Source: Hydra vulgaris (taxonomy: Eukaryota > Cnidaria > Hydrozoa > Anthoathecata > Hydridae). From it: a stretch of DNA of 64,000 nt. A program made the translations under genes and the position numbers. The notes beneath the pieces were generated by a model that was given only the letters and a program-made list of their open reading frames with translations, was not told where the DNA came from and searched no databases. This document shows, one piece after another, positions 12,402 through 27,074 of this stretch (position 1 is the stretch's first letter; each line of letters begins with the position of its first letter). Location of the stretch: positions 23,810,001 to 23,874,000 of the forward strand of contig NC_088924.1 in NCBI RefSeq assembly GCF_038396675.1, in the 5' to 3' direction.

Positions 12402-12512
12402 ATTAGTGCGCATAGTTACGCCTAATGTTTGTATTGTTAATTACGGTTCTGTATTCTGTAAAATACAATATTTCTTAGTTTTTAAGTAGTTTCTAGACTT
12501 TTTTATGCGCGG
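12402..12512 (+). repeat. Direct repeat copy 1 (~105 bp)
   Basis: TTAGTGCGCATAGTTACGCC through TTCTAGACTTTTTTA. A second copy with the same order lies at 13802-13902, 1.4 kb downstream in the same orientation. No coding between them. Confidence 0.8.
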
Positions 12513-13801
12513 TTATATGTTCCATGCAATCTTTCGAGTAAGGTCAGCAAGCAAATTAGAGCTAAAATACTTTTATTTTCAAGAAGAATTGATATTGTTC
12601 ATTGTTTAAAATAAAAATTTAGATAATCATTTGTTTGTTGTTGGTTGTTTTTATTTTTCTATTTTTTATAGCCTGTATTCATTCTTTAGAAGAAGTTAGA
12701 ACTAAAATGACTGGTAAAGTAGTTTTTTTAGTACAATGTTTCTTTTTAGTACTGTTTCAGTTTTTAGTACTGTTTCAGTTTTGTCGTTAGTCTTTTTAGA
12801 ACATTTTAGGCAAGTATTATTTTATTTTCTAGAGCAGTTAAGTGGAGCTGATGGCTTTTTTTGTAAGTTCAATTCATTTTCTTATTTATAGATTATGATT
12901 ATTTTTTGTAGAAAAAATAATGAGAACAAAATTTTATTTATGTATTTAATATGAAAAGTTAAATAAAATAAGACTTGTTTGTGGTCATTTAAGTTTATAT
13001 ACATAAGTTTGCGTTTATTTCAATCTATTTTATATTTCTCTGTATCTATATGTATATTTTATATTCTTAGGAAAAATAATATGGAATAGAAAAATGAAAA
13101 AATATTCTTCTGGAATTTGTCAAAAGAATGTAGTGTTATGTTTCATTTTAAGGTACCTGAATATGTATTTGTTAGAAATTTTAAATTTTGTTCTTAAATG
13201 GTTTCCTCATTTTCATTACAATCTTGTGAATTGTAGTCTGCATTCTTTGTTACATTAAAATAATTAATGCTAATAAATGTTGCTTTATAGTTGTTAAAGA
13301 TTTGCATATATGTTTATATTATGCTCAAAGTTAAAAAGTTTTTGATAAATACGTGTATGTGGTGATATATGTTATATAGTTGTTTTATAAATGTGTTTAT
13401 ATAAATGTGTTTTTTATAATAGTATGAAATGTATTTTATCTAATGTGCACATGATTATTAAATGAGGTGTTTTTATATGTTATATAACATTAAAAAAAAT
13501 ATTGTGTTTTATAGTTAGTGTAACTATAAAACAAAATATATTTGAGATATAGATCTAGAGCAAGATTCGACAACCTTACCAGTCAAGCGGTGTTACTGCT
13601 TTAGGTCTAAGTGTTGTCTTGCCTTCAATATAACTATTCTGAAAATACATAACATTATCTTTGATTTTTTTTGTGTAATATTGTTACCTTTGGCTTATCT
13701 TTATGTTAGTGTCTGTTGTTAAAAATGATTATAAGGTACTTTCATTACTAGAACTCGCTGCTTTTGTTTCTTAATATAAATAGCACAGTGAACATTATTA
13801 T
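12513..13801. other. Non-coding interval between the direct repeats
   Basis: AT-rich. Contains a short tandem TTTTTAGTACTGTTTCAG duplication near 12745-12780. No gene seen. Confidence 0.5.
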
Positions 13802-13902
13802 TATTAGTGCGCATAGTTAAGCCTATTGTTCGATATTAGTTACGGTTCTGTATTCTGTAAAGTACACTATTTATTAGTTTTTAAGTAGTTTCCAGACTTT
13901 TC
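13802..13902 (+). repeat. Direct repeat copy 2 (~100 bp)
   Basis: TTAGTGCGCATAGTTAAGCC through TTCCAGACTTTTCTTA, diverged copy of 12402-12512. The pair could be termini of a small non-autonomous retroelement or two separate insertions. Confidence 0.8.
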
Positions 13903-14462
13903 TTAATCATGTGCTTTCTTAAAGAAGTCACGACCTTTCATAGTACGAGTTCAAAATGTTTAAGTAGACATTAGGTAGATAATGTTATTAGTTTGAAATA
14001 TTAGGTAATATAAAATCTTTTTAAAATTTTATTAAGCAATTAATTTATTGTAATCTTTTTTTAAATTGTATTTTTAAATTTAAAGCTTTGTGTTATAGAT
14101 GTTAATATTGAAAATATAGATTACTATAATTCTTAGGTGGGGTCTAACATTAAAAGATATTTATGGGTAAATTCATGCTTTCACATGATTTTAATAATTG
14201 GGATAAAGCCATGACAACATTTTTTTATAAGTAAATATATTTAATATAGCATTAACCATTTTCATACATTTTTATTTAAGTTTATTTGTTTATAATTTAT
14301 TAAGGTTTAGATTATTAGAAAATTCATTTTTAATGAAGTGTTATTAATTATAATCGAGTTGATGTACCAAGGAAATTGTAGAGGTTTATTTATAAAATAT
14401 GCTATATATATTATAAAGAAAATTTTGTTTCTCATATGTTTTCACTAATAAATAGTTCAATA

Positions 14463-14914
<452 letters not shown>

Positions 14915-15178
14915 TTTACTATTTCTAATAAAAAAGGATATTTGTTTGTTTCTAAATTTTTTTTAGTAACAAAATAAATTTTAACTTTTTTTATAAGTCT
15001 TTGCAAATATGGTTGAAGGTTTTTCTTAACTTTAATTAAATAAACTTAAGAATAAGTAATACAGGTGTATTACTTTTGATGATGGCAAATTAATTTTATT
15101 TTGTATTTATTTGGTTTCTTTATTTTATAAATTTTTGAGTAAGGTTGTTTCAGTTATTTATTAAGTTTTTTTATTTTA

Positions 15179-15974
15179 TTGTTTACTTTAGGGTGTAAAA
15201 AAAAAGAAATAGTTAGTGTTGCTTTGATAAATATGTTTAATGAAAATGATGACATTGAATTATATGATAGGCTAGATGAAGTTATATATTTACGAGATCA
15301 TGTAAGCGCTATAAGACATGGTCAAAATAATCGTAGACGAAATGAAAGAAATAGACTTAGGCGAGATGAAAATAATCATTTACAAAACGAAAGAAATAGG
15401 CTCAATCAAGATTAAGTTAACCGTCGCCAAATTAAAAGAAATAGGCTAAATCGAGGCGAAGTTAATTGTCGCCAAAATGTAAGAAGATCTGATGGACAAG
15501 GACGAATGTATTCTATAGCAAAAAGTAATGCTATTCCAGATTATTAATATTTAAGAAAAATGAATCAAATTTGTCAGCACTGTGGTGCTAAGAAAATATC
15601 CAGATAAAACACATTTTCTATGTTGCCATAATGGTAAGGAAGCTTTGCCTCCCCACTCACCATTTGCACAAGTTTGACAGGACTTGTTTAAAGGGAGTTA
15701 TGTAGATCGTAAATCTAATGTTAATTTTTAAAACATAATTAAAATTGTAATGCCTGTCTTTCTTTCGCTTCTTTTAAATCAACTGTTGTTCAACTAATAA
15801 ATCATGGGGCTCCATGTTTTAAATTATGGGGCCAGATTTATCATCGTGTTGATAATCTTTTGGCAAGATCAAGATATTCAATCAATATATTCTCAACTAC
15901 ATATATATGATCAAATTGCCGCAGTAAATTTCTAAATGCAAAGACGTGGTAATGATTTTTGATTATGTGATTTA
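15179..15974 (+). pseudogene. Helitron-like Rep/helicase N-terminal fragment
   Basis: An Arg/Asn-rich repeated segment (RRRNERNRLRRDENN and similar, 15330-15480) precedes CQHCGAKK (about 15575), then LCCHNGKEALPPHSPF (about 15620-15665), QIYHR-like and YSQLHIYDQIAAVNF blocks (to about 15930) and RRGND. This order (CxxC zinc-binding, CC.NGK..LP, IYHR, QLYIYD...A...R) matches the N-terminal domain of animal Helitron proteins. Several in-frame stops (15413, about 15545, and later) and frameshifts break it. The Rep (HUH) and helicase domains are missing: the frame ends where the giant palindrome begins at 15975. Confidence 0.8.
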
Positions 15975-16751
15975 AAGTAATATGCAAAAACCGAAATTTA
16001 AATTTAAAGTTGAACGTCAAACCTAAAGTGCGACTTGAGCAAATGAATAAAGCGAACTTTAACTCAAGTTAGACTTGAAAACCACCAAAAAACCGTTTTC
16101 AAGTCTGACTTCAAACCAGACTTGAAAAAGCAAAAATTCCTTCCAAATGTAATAAGCGTACTTTAAATTTAAATTAAGAATTTAAAAACAATTCTGCTCC
16201 TTTTTTAAAAGACTTCACCACACAAATATTTAAACCAAAATTTAAAAAAAAAAAAAAAACCGCCATTATCATTTTTGCTGATGCCTAACAAAACTCTAAT
16301 ATTACCATATAACTTATTACAACCTTTGCAAATATAAAAATGAGTTTTTACCAAGCAAAAGTAGTTATTTGGGTATACTAACGTAATTAATTTAGAAGAT
16401 TACATATGTCAATGTATATTTGTCAATGAATTCATTACAGAAAACCAACTTTGTGAAAATGTGTGTCTTTTAAAACATCCTGTAACTCGTATGTAATGAT
16501 CCAACATGCCACATTGTGATGCCATTAGAAATGTATATTAGTATTTTAAAATGTCGCACATTCTAGCATTATAAAAAGCTGTTGAGTAAGGCACGTTTTT
16601 GTGATACAGTATAAAAGTAAAACACATTTAGTAATAAACAGTTGCAGTTACACAAAGAAGTGATACGTGTAAAAGAAGTAAAAGAGAATTCACGAGAGAA
16701 GTGGTTATAATAATAAGAAATATTAAAAAAACTTGTTTAAAACGTTCAAAA

Positions 16752-18299
16752 ATGAATCGGTTTTAGCTGAATTTTAGAAGGAGAAGAAGAAGAAATATTC
16801 CAAATCCCATACCAAGAACTATAATTGACAGACCCAATCCTGTAGAAGTTTATAATGGTATAAAATTTAAAATGCCCTAAAGATTTTCCAAAGAAACTTT
16901 TTTAATAATAGCAAATGACATTATTAACAGCAATGTTAACAATCGAGGCTGCTATCTTTCATCTGTACAAAAACTGGCTTTTGCATGTCGGTTTTATGCT
17001 ACTGGTTCATTCCAAGTGAGTAGATATTCAAGACATGGTATCAGACAATGGTACCTTTTTATTGTATTGCATTCTTATTGTATTCTTATTGTAGATTTTG
17101 TATTATGTTTTTAAATAACACCATTTTATAACAACAAATAAAATAATCATATACTCAAGTAACAGCAAATAAAGTACTTCACATTTAAATTTGTATGATC
17201 TGATCTAATTAAGTATACTCTTTTAGAGAGTAGTAGGAGATTTGGAGGAGCTGAAAGTTAATCAGTCAACTATTTGTCGAGTAGTTAAAAAGCCGTGGCG
17301 CAGTGATTAGAGTTTTGGCTCAGAACCCAGATGTCCTAGGTTCGACGCTAGCTCTAGCCCAACAAGCGACATTGGTACGGAAGGAGGCGTAAACTTCCTG
17401 TTAAATGCTCTCCCGCGGTGCTCAGTGATAAGGCCGTAAGGACTTCTGGGAGCACCTAAAATAACTAAAAAAAAAAAAAAAAAACATTTCAATTCAGACT
17501 GCCAACAAAAGATATCAGTACATAAAATTTCCAACAGAAGCTGATTCTTTGATAATTCAGCAAAGGTGATTGTAAGTTTTCATGGCTGTTTGCATTTTGC
17601 TATTAAATACAAAGTTTAAAGTTTGCTTTGATAACAAAAATATTTATATTTATCAACCATTGTTTAGATTTTACCAAATTCAAAGATTCCCAGGATGTAT
17701 AGGAGAAATTGATGGAACACATATTCCTATAATAAACCCTGGTGGAGAAAACCCAGAAATATATCAAAACAGAAATGGATTTTTCTCTTTGGTCAAGGTT
17801 TTGCAAGGTCATTGCAGGTCCTTCAAAAGAAGTTTTATCTGCTTGTCTTCAATGGTCTGGAAGTGTTAATGATTCACGAGTTTTTGCCAACTCAGCTATT
17901 AAAGAAATTTTAGAAGCTCGTCAACATGTTCATATTATAGATAATTCTGGCTATCCTTATAAACAATATTTAATGATACCTTTTTCTAACGCAAAAAATG
18001 AAAGTGATATCCGATACAATTACAGTTTGAGAAGTACACGTATGGCAGTTGAATGTTGTCTTGGTATATTAAAAAAACGATTTCCTTGTCTTAACATTCC
18101 CTTGCGAACAAAACTATTAAATTCCATAGCCATAATAATATCCTGTTTTGTGCTTCACAACATTGCCCTTCTTGAAAATGATCATTGGGAAGACAATGAA
18201 ATACAAAATAGCAATAAAGAAGATGGCGCTGAAGCATTCACAAGAGATATTTTTGGAAAAGCAAAAAGAAATCAAATTGTGGACCATTTTTTTTTTTAA
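16752..18299 (+). pseudogene. HARBI1-like transposase (DDE_Tnp_4), left arm
   Basis: Exon 1 about 16752-17015 (donor GTGAGT), exon 2 from 17227, interrupted by a SINE at 17292-17484 and resuming to 17565, exon 3 from about 17667 to 18299. Motifs: GCIGEIDGTHIPI (first Asp), WSGSVNDSRVF, HIIDNSGYP, and RMAVECCLGILKKRFPCL (Glu). HARBI1 enzymes usually read GDSGY; here the residue before SGY is Asn, so the second catalytic Asp appears lost. Further damage: TAG at 16764, a TAA about 40 codons later, and a frameshift near 17785. Established: HARBI1 needs a Myb-like partner for nuclear import and DNA binding, which is encoded opposite. This copy is inactive. Confidence 0.88.
17292..17484 (+). mobile_element. 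tRNA-derived SINE, left arm
   Basis: The head GCCGTGGCGCAGTGATTAGA gives a Pol III A box and GGTTCGACGC (17339-17348) a B box. A tRNA-unrelated body follows, ending CCTAAAATAACTA and an 18-A tail. It interrupts exon 2 of the Harbinger transposase on the sense strand. A related copy, in opposite orientation, lies at 57250-57412. Not a functional tRNA: no cloverleaf beyond the promoter boxes is maintained. Confidence 0.9.
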
Positions 18300-18597
18300 A
18301 TCTTTTTTGTGTGTCTGATTATAAATTAAAGCCTTACAACAAAAACAATATTTGCAAATGTTTACACTGCATTTTACATATCAAATTAGTATTATACATC
18401 AAAAAACAATTTTACTAAGAAATAAAGTAATAAACTAAAACATTCCAAAAAAAAAAAAACTAGATCTGATATCGTTTGAAAATAAATGTCCTCAAATAGA
18501 ATAATTCTGTTGTGTTTTTTATTAATACTTATAATTGTGACAATTTTGTTAGGTAAATTTATATTTTAATTTCATGTTTTTTTTGTTTGTATTATTG

Positions 18598-19899
<1,302 letters not shown>

Positions 19900-20682
19900 T
19901 TTACAAATATTTAATAAGTAAGCAAAAAGTCTATAGTGGATATGCATTTTGAAATAATTATTCTTTTATATGATGAGCAATTCCAATCATAAATATTTAC
20001 GACGAAATTTTCATTTTGATGAAAGGAAACAGAATAGGCAGTAAACAAAAAGCAGACTATAATAACACATTTATTTTTTATCTTTTCTTTTTTACAGTTT
20101 TAAAATTGTAAAAGTGTCATGATTATTTAAACTATTACCTGTAGTTAAATTGTAGTTTATATTGTCATATAATTTATGTATTGATCGTATGTTATACAAA
20201 TATCATTACACGAATTTGTTTCAGTAAAAGGTTTTTTCCGTAAAAAAGTCTATTACCGCTATTGGTTGCGAAGTACATTTTCCGATAAGCGCCCTGAATT
20301 CAACGCCTCGACTGTTTTTCAAGTTCGACTTTCTCAAGCACGGACTTGAAATTTTCAAGTCTCGTTTACGCATTCGCTCAAGTCAATTTTTCAAGTCTGA
20401 CTTGACAAAGTCAAACTTGAGATTCCAAGTCGAACTTGACGTAAGTTCGGTTCTTGCATTTCAGCCTTGAACTTGGAAAAATAATTGAAAAAACTTAAGA
20501 ATATGCAAAACAATTCCTTAAGAAAAAGAATATAAGTTAGTTTTAAAATAAAACTAAAAACTCTTAATATTAAAATTACTTTAAGTTTAATAGCGTACCG
20601 TTGTTATAGGTCTAAAAATATATTTTTTTCATTTAGTTCAAGTCATTATGGGATTGATATTTGGACAAACAATTAAATTAAC

Positions 20683-22260
20683 ATGGAGGTTAAAGGCACT
20701 ACTAAGCACTGTTTTTGGGGAATTTGCAGATCAGATTCAAGATATACTGAAAGATTACCTCCTGGAACATTTTTTATAGGATTTCCTCAAAATGGAAGTA
20801 TTAAAGAATCAATGACAGACTGGGAGTAACGGTAAAAGCAGATAAAAACATTAAAGTCAACAACATGGCTAAATGCGTGTGGAAGAAAGGACTTTAACAA
20901 TATTAATCAGATAAAAAAAGACACATGTATTTGTTCTTTACATTTTATAGGAAATAATGAACCAACTGAAACTCACCTTAATCCATTATCAGCTACGCTT
21001 ACTGTTAATCAACTTCAAAAGAAATAACAAAAAAGAAACGCACAAAAAGAATTAAATCCTGATACTTTATCATTAAGGAAAAAAATTCTTCCATCTGACG
21101 AAATATCACAAATAGTATCTTCAGAAATGTCACTTGAAGTATCTCCTCAAATATTGGATGAATATTCTCCAGAAATATCTGGTGAAAATGATTCAGATCT
21201 TCATTTAGAAACTCAAAATGACAAAGAAACTCAAACCTATTACGATAAATATACTCTTGGAGCAAAAGTAAAAACGATGGTTCTTCGAAATCGAATATCT
21301 ACTGTTAATGAGCTTATTGATTGCAATTCTCATGAGAAGTGTAACCCTATGTGTTCTTCAAGCATTCTTAATGATCCAAGAAGATGTAAATTTTTCATTG
21401 GTCTTTATCCAATTTTGAATGATATATCCTTTATCCACATTTTGAAATATTATTTGATTTTCTTGGTCCAGCAAAATATGAATTAAATTACTGGATTTAT
21501 ATATACTCCAAAAATATTACACAAAAGAAACCCAGACAATTTATTTTGAACATCAAAGATTACTCTTTTAAAACTTCGACATGGTTATAACATTGTCATA
21601 TTGGCTCATATGTATATTTTCAGTAAGTATAACATACGTAGAATTTTTACAACTTGGATAATATTTCTGTTTTATCACTTTAAAGATTATGAAGTTTTGA
21701 TGTTTCCACCTCGACAACAATTTAAAAAGTTTCTTCCTCAAGTTTTTCAAAATTTCAAAAACATGAGATGCTCAGTTGATTGCACTGAATTTTTCTGTGA
21801 AATGCCACGTGATTATGGTAAGCAAGGCAATAGCTATTCTTTATATAAGCATCATTGTACTATGAAATGTCTAATTTCTGTAAATCCTAATGGAGTGGCT
21901 TGTTTTGTTTTAAACCTTTTTGAAGGAAGTATTGATGATGTCACAATCTTTAAACAGTGTGGTATTTTATCTTTTATTAATCCTGGTGACAGGTTATTAG
22001 TGGATAAAGGCTTTACAATACAAGACCTCCTGCTGCCAAAACAAGCGACAGTATACATTCCTGCATTTCTTGGAAAACGAAAATCTCTTACTAAAGAAGA
22101 GTTAATTGCAACAAAACGTATTGCTAAAGCACGTATTCATATTGAAAAATTTAATGAACGTTTAAAAAAATTTAGACTTATCAATGGAACCATTCCACAA
22201 AAACTTAGCCCTATTGCTTCACAGCTAGTTTACGTTGCAGCTTGCTTTGTTAACTTTTAA
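20683..22260 (+). pseudogene. THAP-domain DDE transposase, left arm
   Basis: Starts at ATG 20683 with HCFWGICRSDSRY...GTFFIGFPQ, the first half of a THAP zinc finger (Cys pair, then the FPxx region). After a TAA and frame changes the second half appears as CICSLHFIGNNEPT (Cys-x2-His), about 20930-20970. A Ser/Glu-rich linker (21127-21260) leads to the DDE_Tnp_4-like core: SVDCTEFFCEMP (first Asp, about 21777), GSIDDVTIF, DRLLVDKGFTI (second Asp, about 22004) and HIEKFNERLKKFR (Glu, about 22142). The last uninterrupted frame is 21601-22260 (219 codons). Stops at about 20830, 21024 and 21485 show decay. Established: THAP fingers bind transposon ends in several DNA transposon groups. Confidence 0.85.
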
Positions 22261-22372
22261 GATTGTTTATGCAAGTAAATCATGGTTTTCTAAATAAAAA
22301 CAGCTACTTTCATAGCTACGTATCTTAATAATTACATTACTGGTTGATAACTCTCTGCTTTTAATATTGTTT

Positions 22373-22472
<100 letters not shown>

Positions 22473-22976
22473 AATCTGGGGTTAACGAAGAGTGTTGAAT
22501 AGAATAGAAGCGTAAACAAAAAAGCATTTTAAAACCTGACTTTGAACCACATAGATGTATCACAAGTCCATATTTAGTTGGTAAGAGACTCTGTAATAGA
22601 ACAACCTTTTCAACTACAAAAATTAACTTTTTTTTTTTAATAAGAAGTATGAGGCTGACAAGTGACGAAAATTGAGAATTTTTGTTGCCCAGATTTAATA
22701 AATAGGGTTGGGTGTTCTTTATATAAGTGGTTCAAGTTCTAAAAAACAGAGGTGAGTTTCCCAGACATACGAATAGGTTAAGGGTTTATAATTGAACTTA
22801 AGAGATTTTTATTGGTTGACATATTTATAAGTCTAATTACACTTGAAGTTTGGTTTTACCAGCGAGTTTTTATTTCAGATTTGAGATATAGTTTCTTTGT
22901 TGACAAAAAGTAAAAATTGATAAACGGGTTTGTTAAAAAATTATAAATGAACCAGTGGCGGATTATGGACAGCCCC

Positions 22977-23060
<84 letters not shown>
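22977..23060. repeat. (TA)n microsatellite, the only tract differing between arms
   Basis: The coordinate sum of paired positions shifts from 60504 to 60506 across this tract, so it differs by one dinucleotide from 37446-37527. Confidence 0.9.
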
Positions 23061-23526
23061 TGTAGGGCCCTAAATCACTCTACATCATAATACCCAAATT
23101 AATAGAGGCTCAGGATTGTTTAAGTAATATTGTTTTGGATCTTTACCAAATGTACATTTTTGGCTCTTTGCCTTAGTTAATAAAAATAACAAGAGTGATT
23201 GTAGAATATTCTTTAGAAATACGGGGTTCTTCCTTACGTTTAACAAAATCCTACTAAACCTGGAAGATTGTAATAAAATTGAAATTATATTTATCATTTT
23301 GATATTTCAACACACTTTTTATATATGTGCGTGTGTTTGAGAGAGAGAGTGTATTTGTAAGGATGTTTAGAAAAAATACAAATAAAAACATGCGAGTCAT
23401 AAGTCAAATAATATAAGTATATGGATATGTAGCTATGAAAATAGCTGTTTTTACAGGATTATAGTCACTGTCTGGGACTGTAAATTATTGATCAACCAAA
23501 ATTCTTTCAGAGCAGATTTTTAAAAA

Positions 23527-25349
23527 CTATAAAACCACTGGTAAAAGTTCACGTGGTACTTTCATTATAAAATACTCTGGTATCATAACTTGTTTCCAAA
23601 ATTTGCATGTATAAGATAAAATTTACGTTTGAATATCATCATTTTAAAAAATTCTTTTTATATGAGGATTACCAATACCAGCATCTAAAACAAAGTCTCA
23701 AAAGTTAGCTCCTGTAAAAAGAAGTTGCAAACGTATTTGATAGTAGTATGTATGAGTTTGACATAAAATTATTTTGTCGTCTTTAACAGTAAAACATTGA
23801 TTCTTTATACCTTAAAAAGTTCATTATTTTTAAGAATTTTGTCAATACTACAATTTTTTAAAATTTTTAAACATTTAACTTTTTCATATCAAAATATTCC
23901 TATAACAGTATCATAAAGATCATAAATAAGACCATCAGGAGTTGCACTTAGATGAGGATAATTTTGGTGTAACCAAATACCACTATGAACAATTTTTGTA
24001 TTTGTTAACAATTCATATTTTGTAATTTTAATAATAATATTGGCTCCTGTTAAAGTCCATATATTATATCAACAGTTTTTACATTTTTAGTTTATTTTTT
24101 AAACAATTATAGCACTGTTGTAATGAAAATTCTTTCCTATCCAAGTGTTTACCTTTGATTGTAACGGTCTTACAAACTGAAGCTGTTATACGAAACCAAC
24201 TAGCTTGAAACCAAGTTTCATAATTAGATGCCTGATCAGTATTTGGTAATTGAATAAATAATTTGTTTTCAGGAATAATGAGTTAATTATATTCGATTAA
24301 AGACTGTTCAAAAGAATTAACTAGTGATTTATAAATAGAAATGTCGTTTTCATCAAGTTTGAAATCTTCATAAGAAACTGTAATAAGTGTTTCCCCCGTT
24401 GATAATTCATTGTTTTCTGCTCTATATGATTGAAGAGATTGTACGAATTGGCTTACACTATTTTGGTTATACGTTTAGTCGATTTATAAAATGCTTTATG
24501 AAGTTCTCGCGGTTCTTTTTTCCTTTTTTACCCTTATTCCATTCGCATGGTAAGGAAGTTGATGGCATATTAACTACGTACCCATTTAACAAATTATAAT
24601 CACAAAACATAAGAAGTAAACATGCTACGTGTGCGCATCTACCAAGACTGTTTGCGATGCAGTTGCATGTTGCTGTTTTTACATGACCACTATCATTGCT
24701 TATTATGACAGTTACATCCAACGGTATATCATTTTTCATTGAATGGTGAACATGTGCGCGTAAATAATAGGTATCTACTTCAGAAGACTCAACTCCATTT
24801 ATAGTATTAGAGGTTAAAAAAATATTGTCTTAAACATTTTCAATGAAACAACTATCTAATAATGTCCGACCTTTCTTGAGAGGCTTTGCAGTTATAGTGT
24901 CATTTAATTCAACTTTTATGTCATCTTTAGTTGTGATTTTATTTTGAATTTTATCTTGAAATTGATTCAACCATGTAATAATAAACATTACCATGGTTGA
25001 ACATAGATGGAATAGTATAGAAAGAAAATATATGCCAACAAATTTTGGGTAAAGAGAAATTGCCAACTGTTGATGGTCAAATACTGCATAGTTTTGCATC
25101 GTACCATTTACCGCCATCCACTTTGCTGTCAACTGGAATTCCCATTTTCATACACGAAGAAACTCTTTCTATTAATTCAGACCTTTTCTCTCCTTTTTTC
25201 TGTCGATGACACGCAAGCCATCGTTTTAACTCATCAACGCTACAATCATAAACAATTTTTTCTAAAAATTCCCCAGGAACATCTTTTGCCAACAAAACAA
25301 TCTCGTTCAAATCTTCGTCCATTGCCAAATTAACCTTTATCATAGTCAT
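23527..25349 (-). pseudogene. SAP-SWIM-YqaJ nuclease-like protein, left arm
   Basis: Mirror of 35157-36979. Domains in order: SAP-like helix-extended-helix (DELKRWLACHRQKKGEKR), SWIM zinc finger (CNCIANSLGRCAHVACLL, CxC...CxH), and a YqaJ/lambda-exonuclease-like domain with WFRITAS, GIWLHQNYPHLSATPDGLI and TYYYQIRLQLLFTG. It is broken by a frameshift after the SAP domain and by several stops. It lies convergent to the THAP transposase. Confidence 0.8.
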
Positions 25350-25800
25350 AAATCATAAGATACATTGTAATGCTTATGCATAGTCCTATACGAATGATTT
25401 GTTTGTCCGAATAATAATCCCAGGGTGCGAATTCACAACTTTTGCGTAACTCTTGCGTAGCTGAGCAAAAGTTACGAAAAACTTACGCAAAATATTTTTT
25501 GCGTAACTATTTGGTAATCACAACTTTTTTGCAGCATTTGCGTAAAGTTAAGGTTGCGCATGAGTTACGCAAAACTTAGGCAAAAACTTACGCAAAAACT
25601 TACCCAAAATTTAAGGCAAAAATTTTATAACTATTTGTATAAAGGAAGTAGTTAGTATTACTAATATTTTTATTTTAAACAAGACTAACAGGGCAATGTG
25701 ACCAAACAGTAAATGTGGATTTTTTAAATTTACTAAATTTACTTACAATTATTTTTTGTTGTTGCTGTTGCTATATTTAAAAATGTAGTAAAACCATATA

Positions 25801-26098
25801 GGGGCTGTGCAAATAATACGTGATATTCTTATATGGGGTGGAGGTGTTTGAAAGTGTCACCAAATATTACATGGGAGAGGGGGTGGTTAGCCACAGTGTG
25901 ACATGACAAAATTTTTAAATTTTATTTTCTAATCACAGCGGAATAGTAAACCTTTCGCATAAAAGTACAAACTCAAAGATATATTTGTTGAAAAATAATG
26001 TCACGTCACAAATAGGGCGGGGAGAGATTGTTTAAAATGTTACATATACAAAGAAGGGAGTCTAGCAAAAAAGTGTTTCGTATTATTTGAATAGCCCC
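25801..26098. mobile_element. Nested MITE, ~300 bp (in E, left arm)
   Basis: Ends GGGGCTGTGCAAATAATACG (25801) and inverted GGGGCTATTCAAATAATACG (ending 26098), flanked by TATA/ATATA. A diverged copy is in the spacer at 29452-29749, so it entered E before E was duplicated. Confidence 0.85.
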
Positions 26099-27074
26099 AT
26101 ATAGCATATACGTGCAATTACTTTTAATAAAAAAGTAAAGCATATATAGCATAAACATTCTTTCAATCTATTTTGATAATTATTAGCAAAATAATTAAAA
26201 GAATTAATAATTGGATTAAAAATGGAACAAGTAGGAGTCGGTTAGTTTTTAAATGAGATATCGATTATTAACAAAATGTTATACACGTCTATTATTTTAA
26301 ACATAAACATTAAAAGCACTAATTAAGAAATAATTCGGGCATATTTATTCAAATCCAAATTGGTAATATAAATTGTATTATACATAAGATAATTATTCGG
26401 CTTCCTGTATGATGCCATCAGTAAATGTCCATTAGTTTTATTTAACCCTAACTCTAAACCTGCATCGAGCTTTATTTGTAAACATTACTGGCTAAATAAA
26501 CTAGCTAAAACATTCAGAAAACTAGCATTTGAAAGAACTTTTTTTTCTATTTTTAATATAAAAAGAAAAAGAAAAACAACATGAAATTGATATTTTGAGG
26601 CATTTTTTTGGCGCCCATACCGGTCCTATAGTACCAAAAAAGGTCTGGGTTCACCCCTGCTCAGATCATGTAACTTATCTTGCATTGCTTCAGGAAGTTA
26701 AAACAAAAGTACTTTAGTTAAGCACAAAATTTCACTTTCATAAAATAATGGAAGTGCTAAACTAAAGTGTTTTTTTTAACTTCTTGTTTTCATTCTTACT
26801 TCTCATACCCTAAGGTATAAGAAAACATCATGATAAATGTTAAATTTTCTTTTCAATGGTCTTGTTTTATCATATAATTGACTTCAATCAAAAACACTTT
26901 TATTTGCAATAGAGAATGACAGTTTCATTAAATAAAGAAATTGCTTCAATAAATTCAAGAAATACATTTGATTGCATTCTAGTATACTTGCAGAAATACA
27001 TTTTATTGCATTCTAGTATATACATGCAGTATAAAAAAGTTTGACTCTTTGACAGAGCAAATATTGATTGAGTC

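Noticed and set aside
17292..17350. tRNA gene
   Set aside because: A and B box-like sequences are present, but they belong to a SINE with a long unrelated body and A tail; the same holds at 53635 and 57412.
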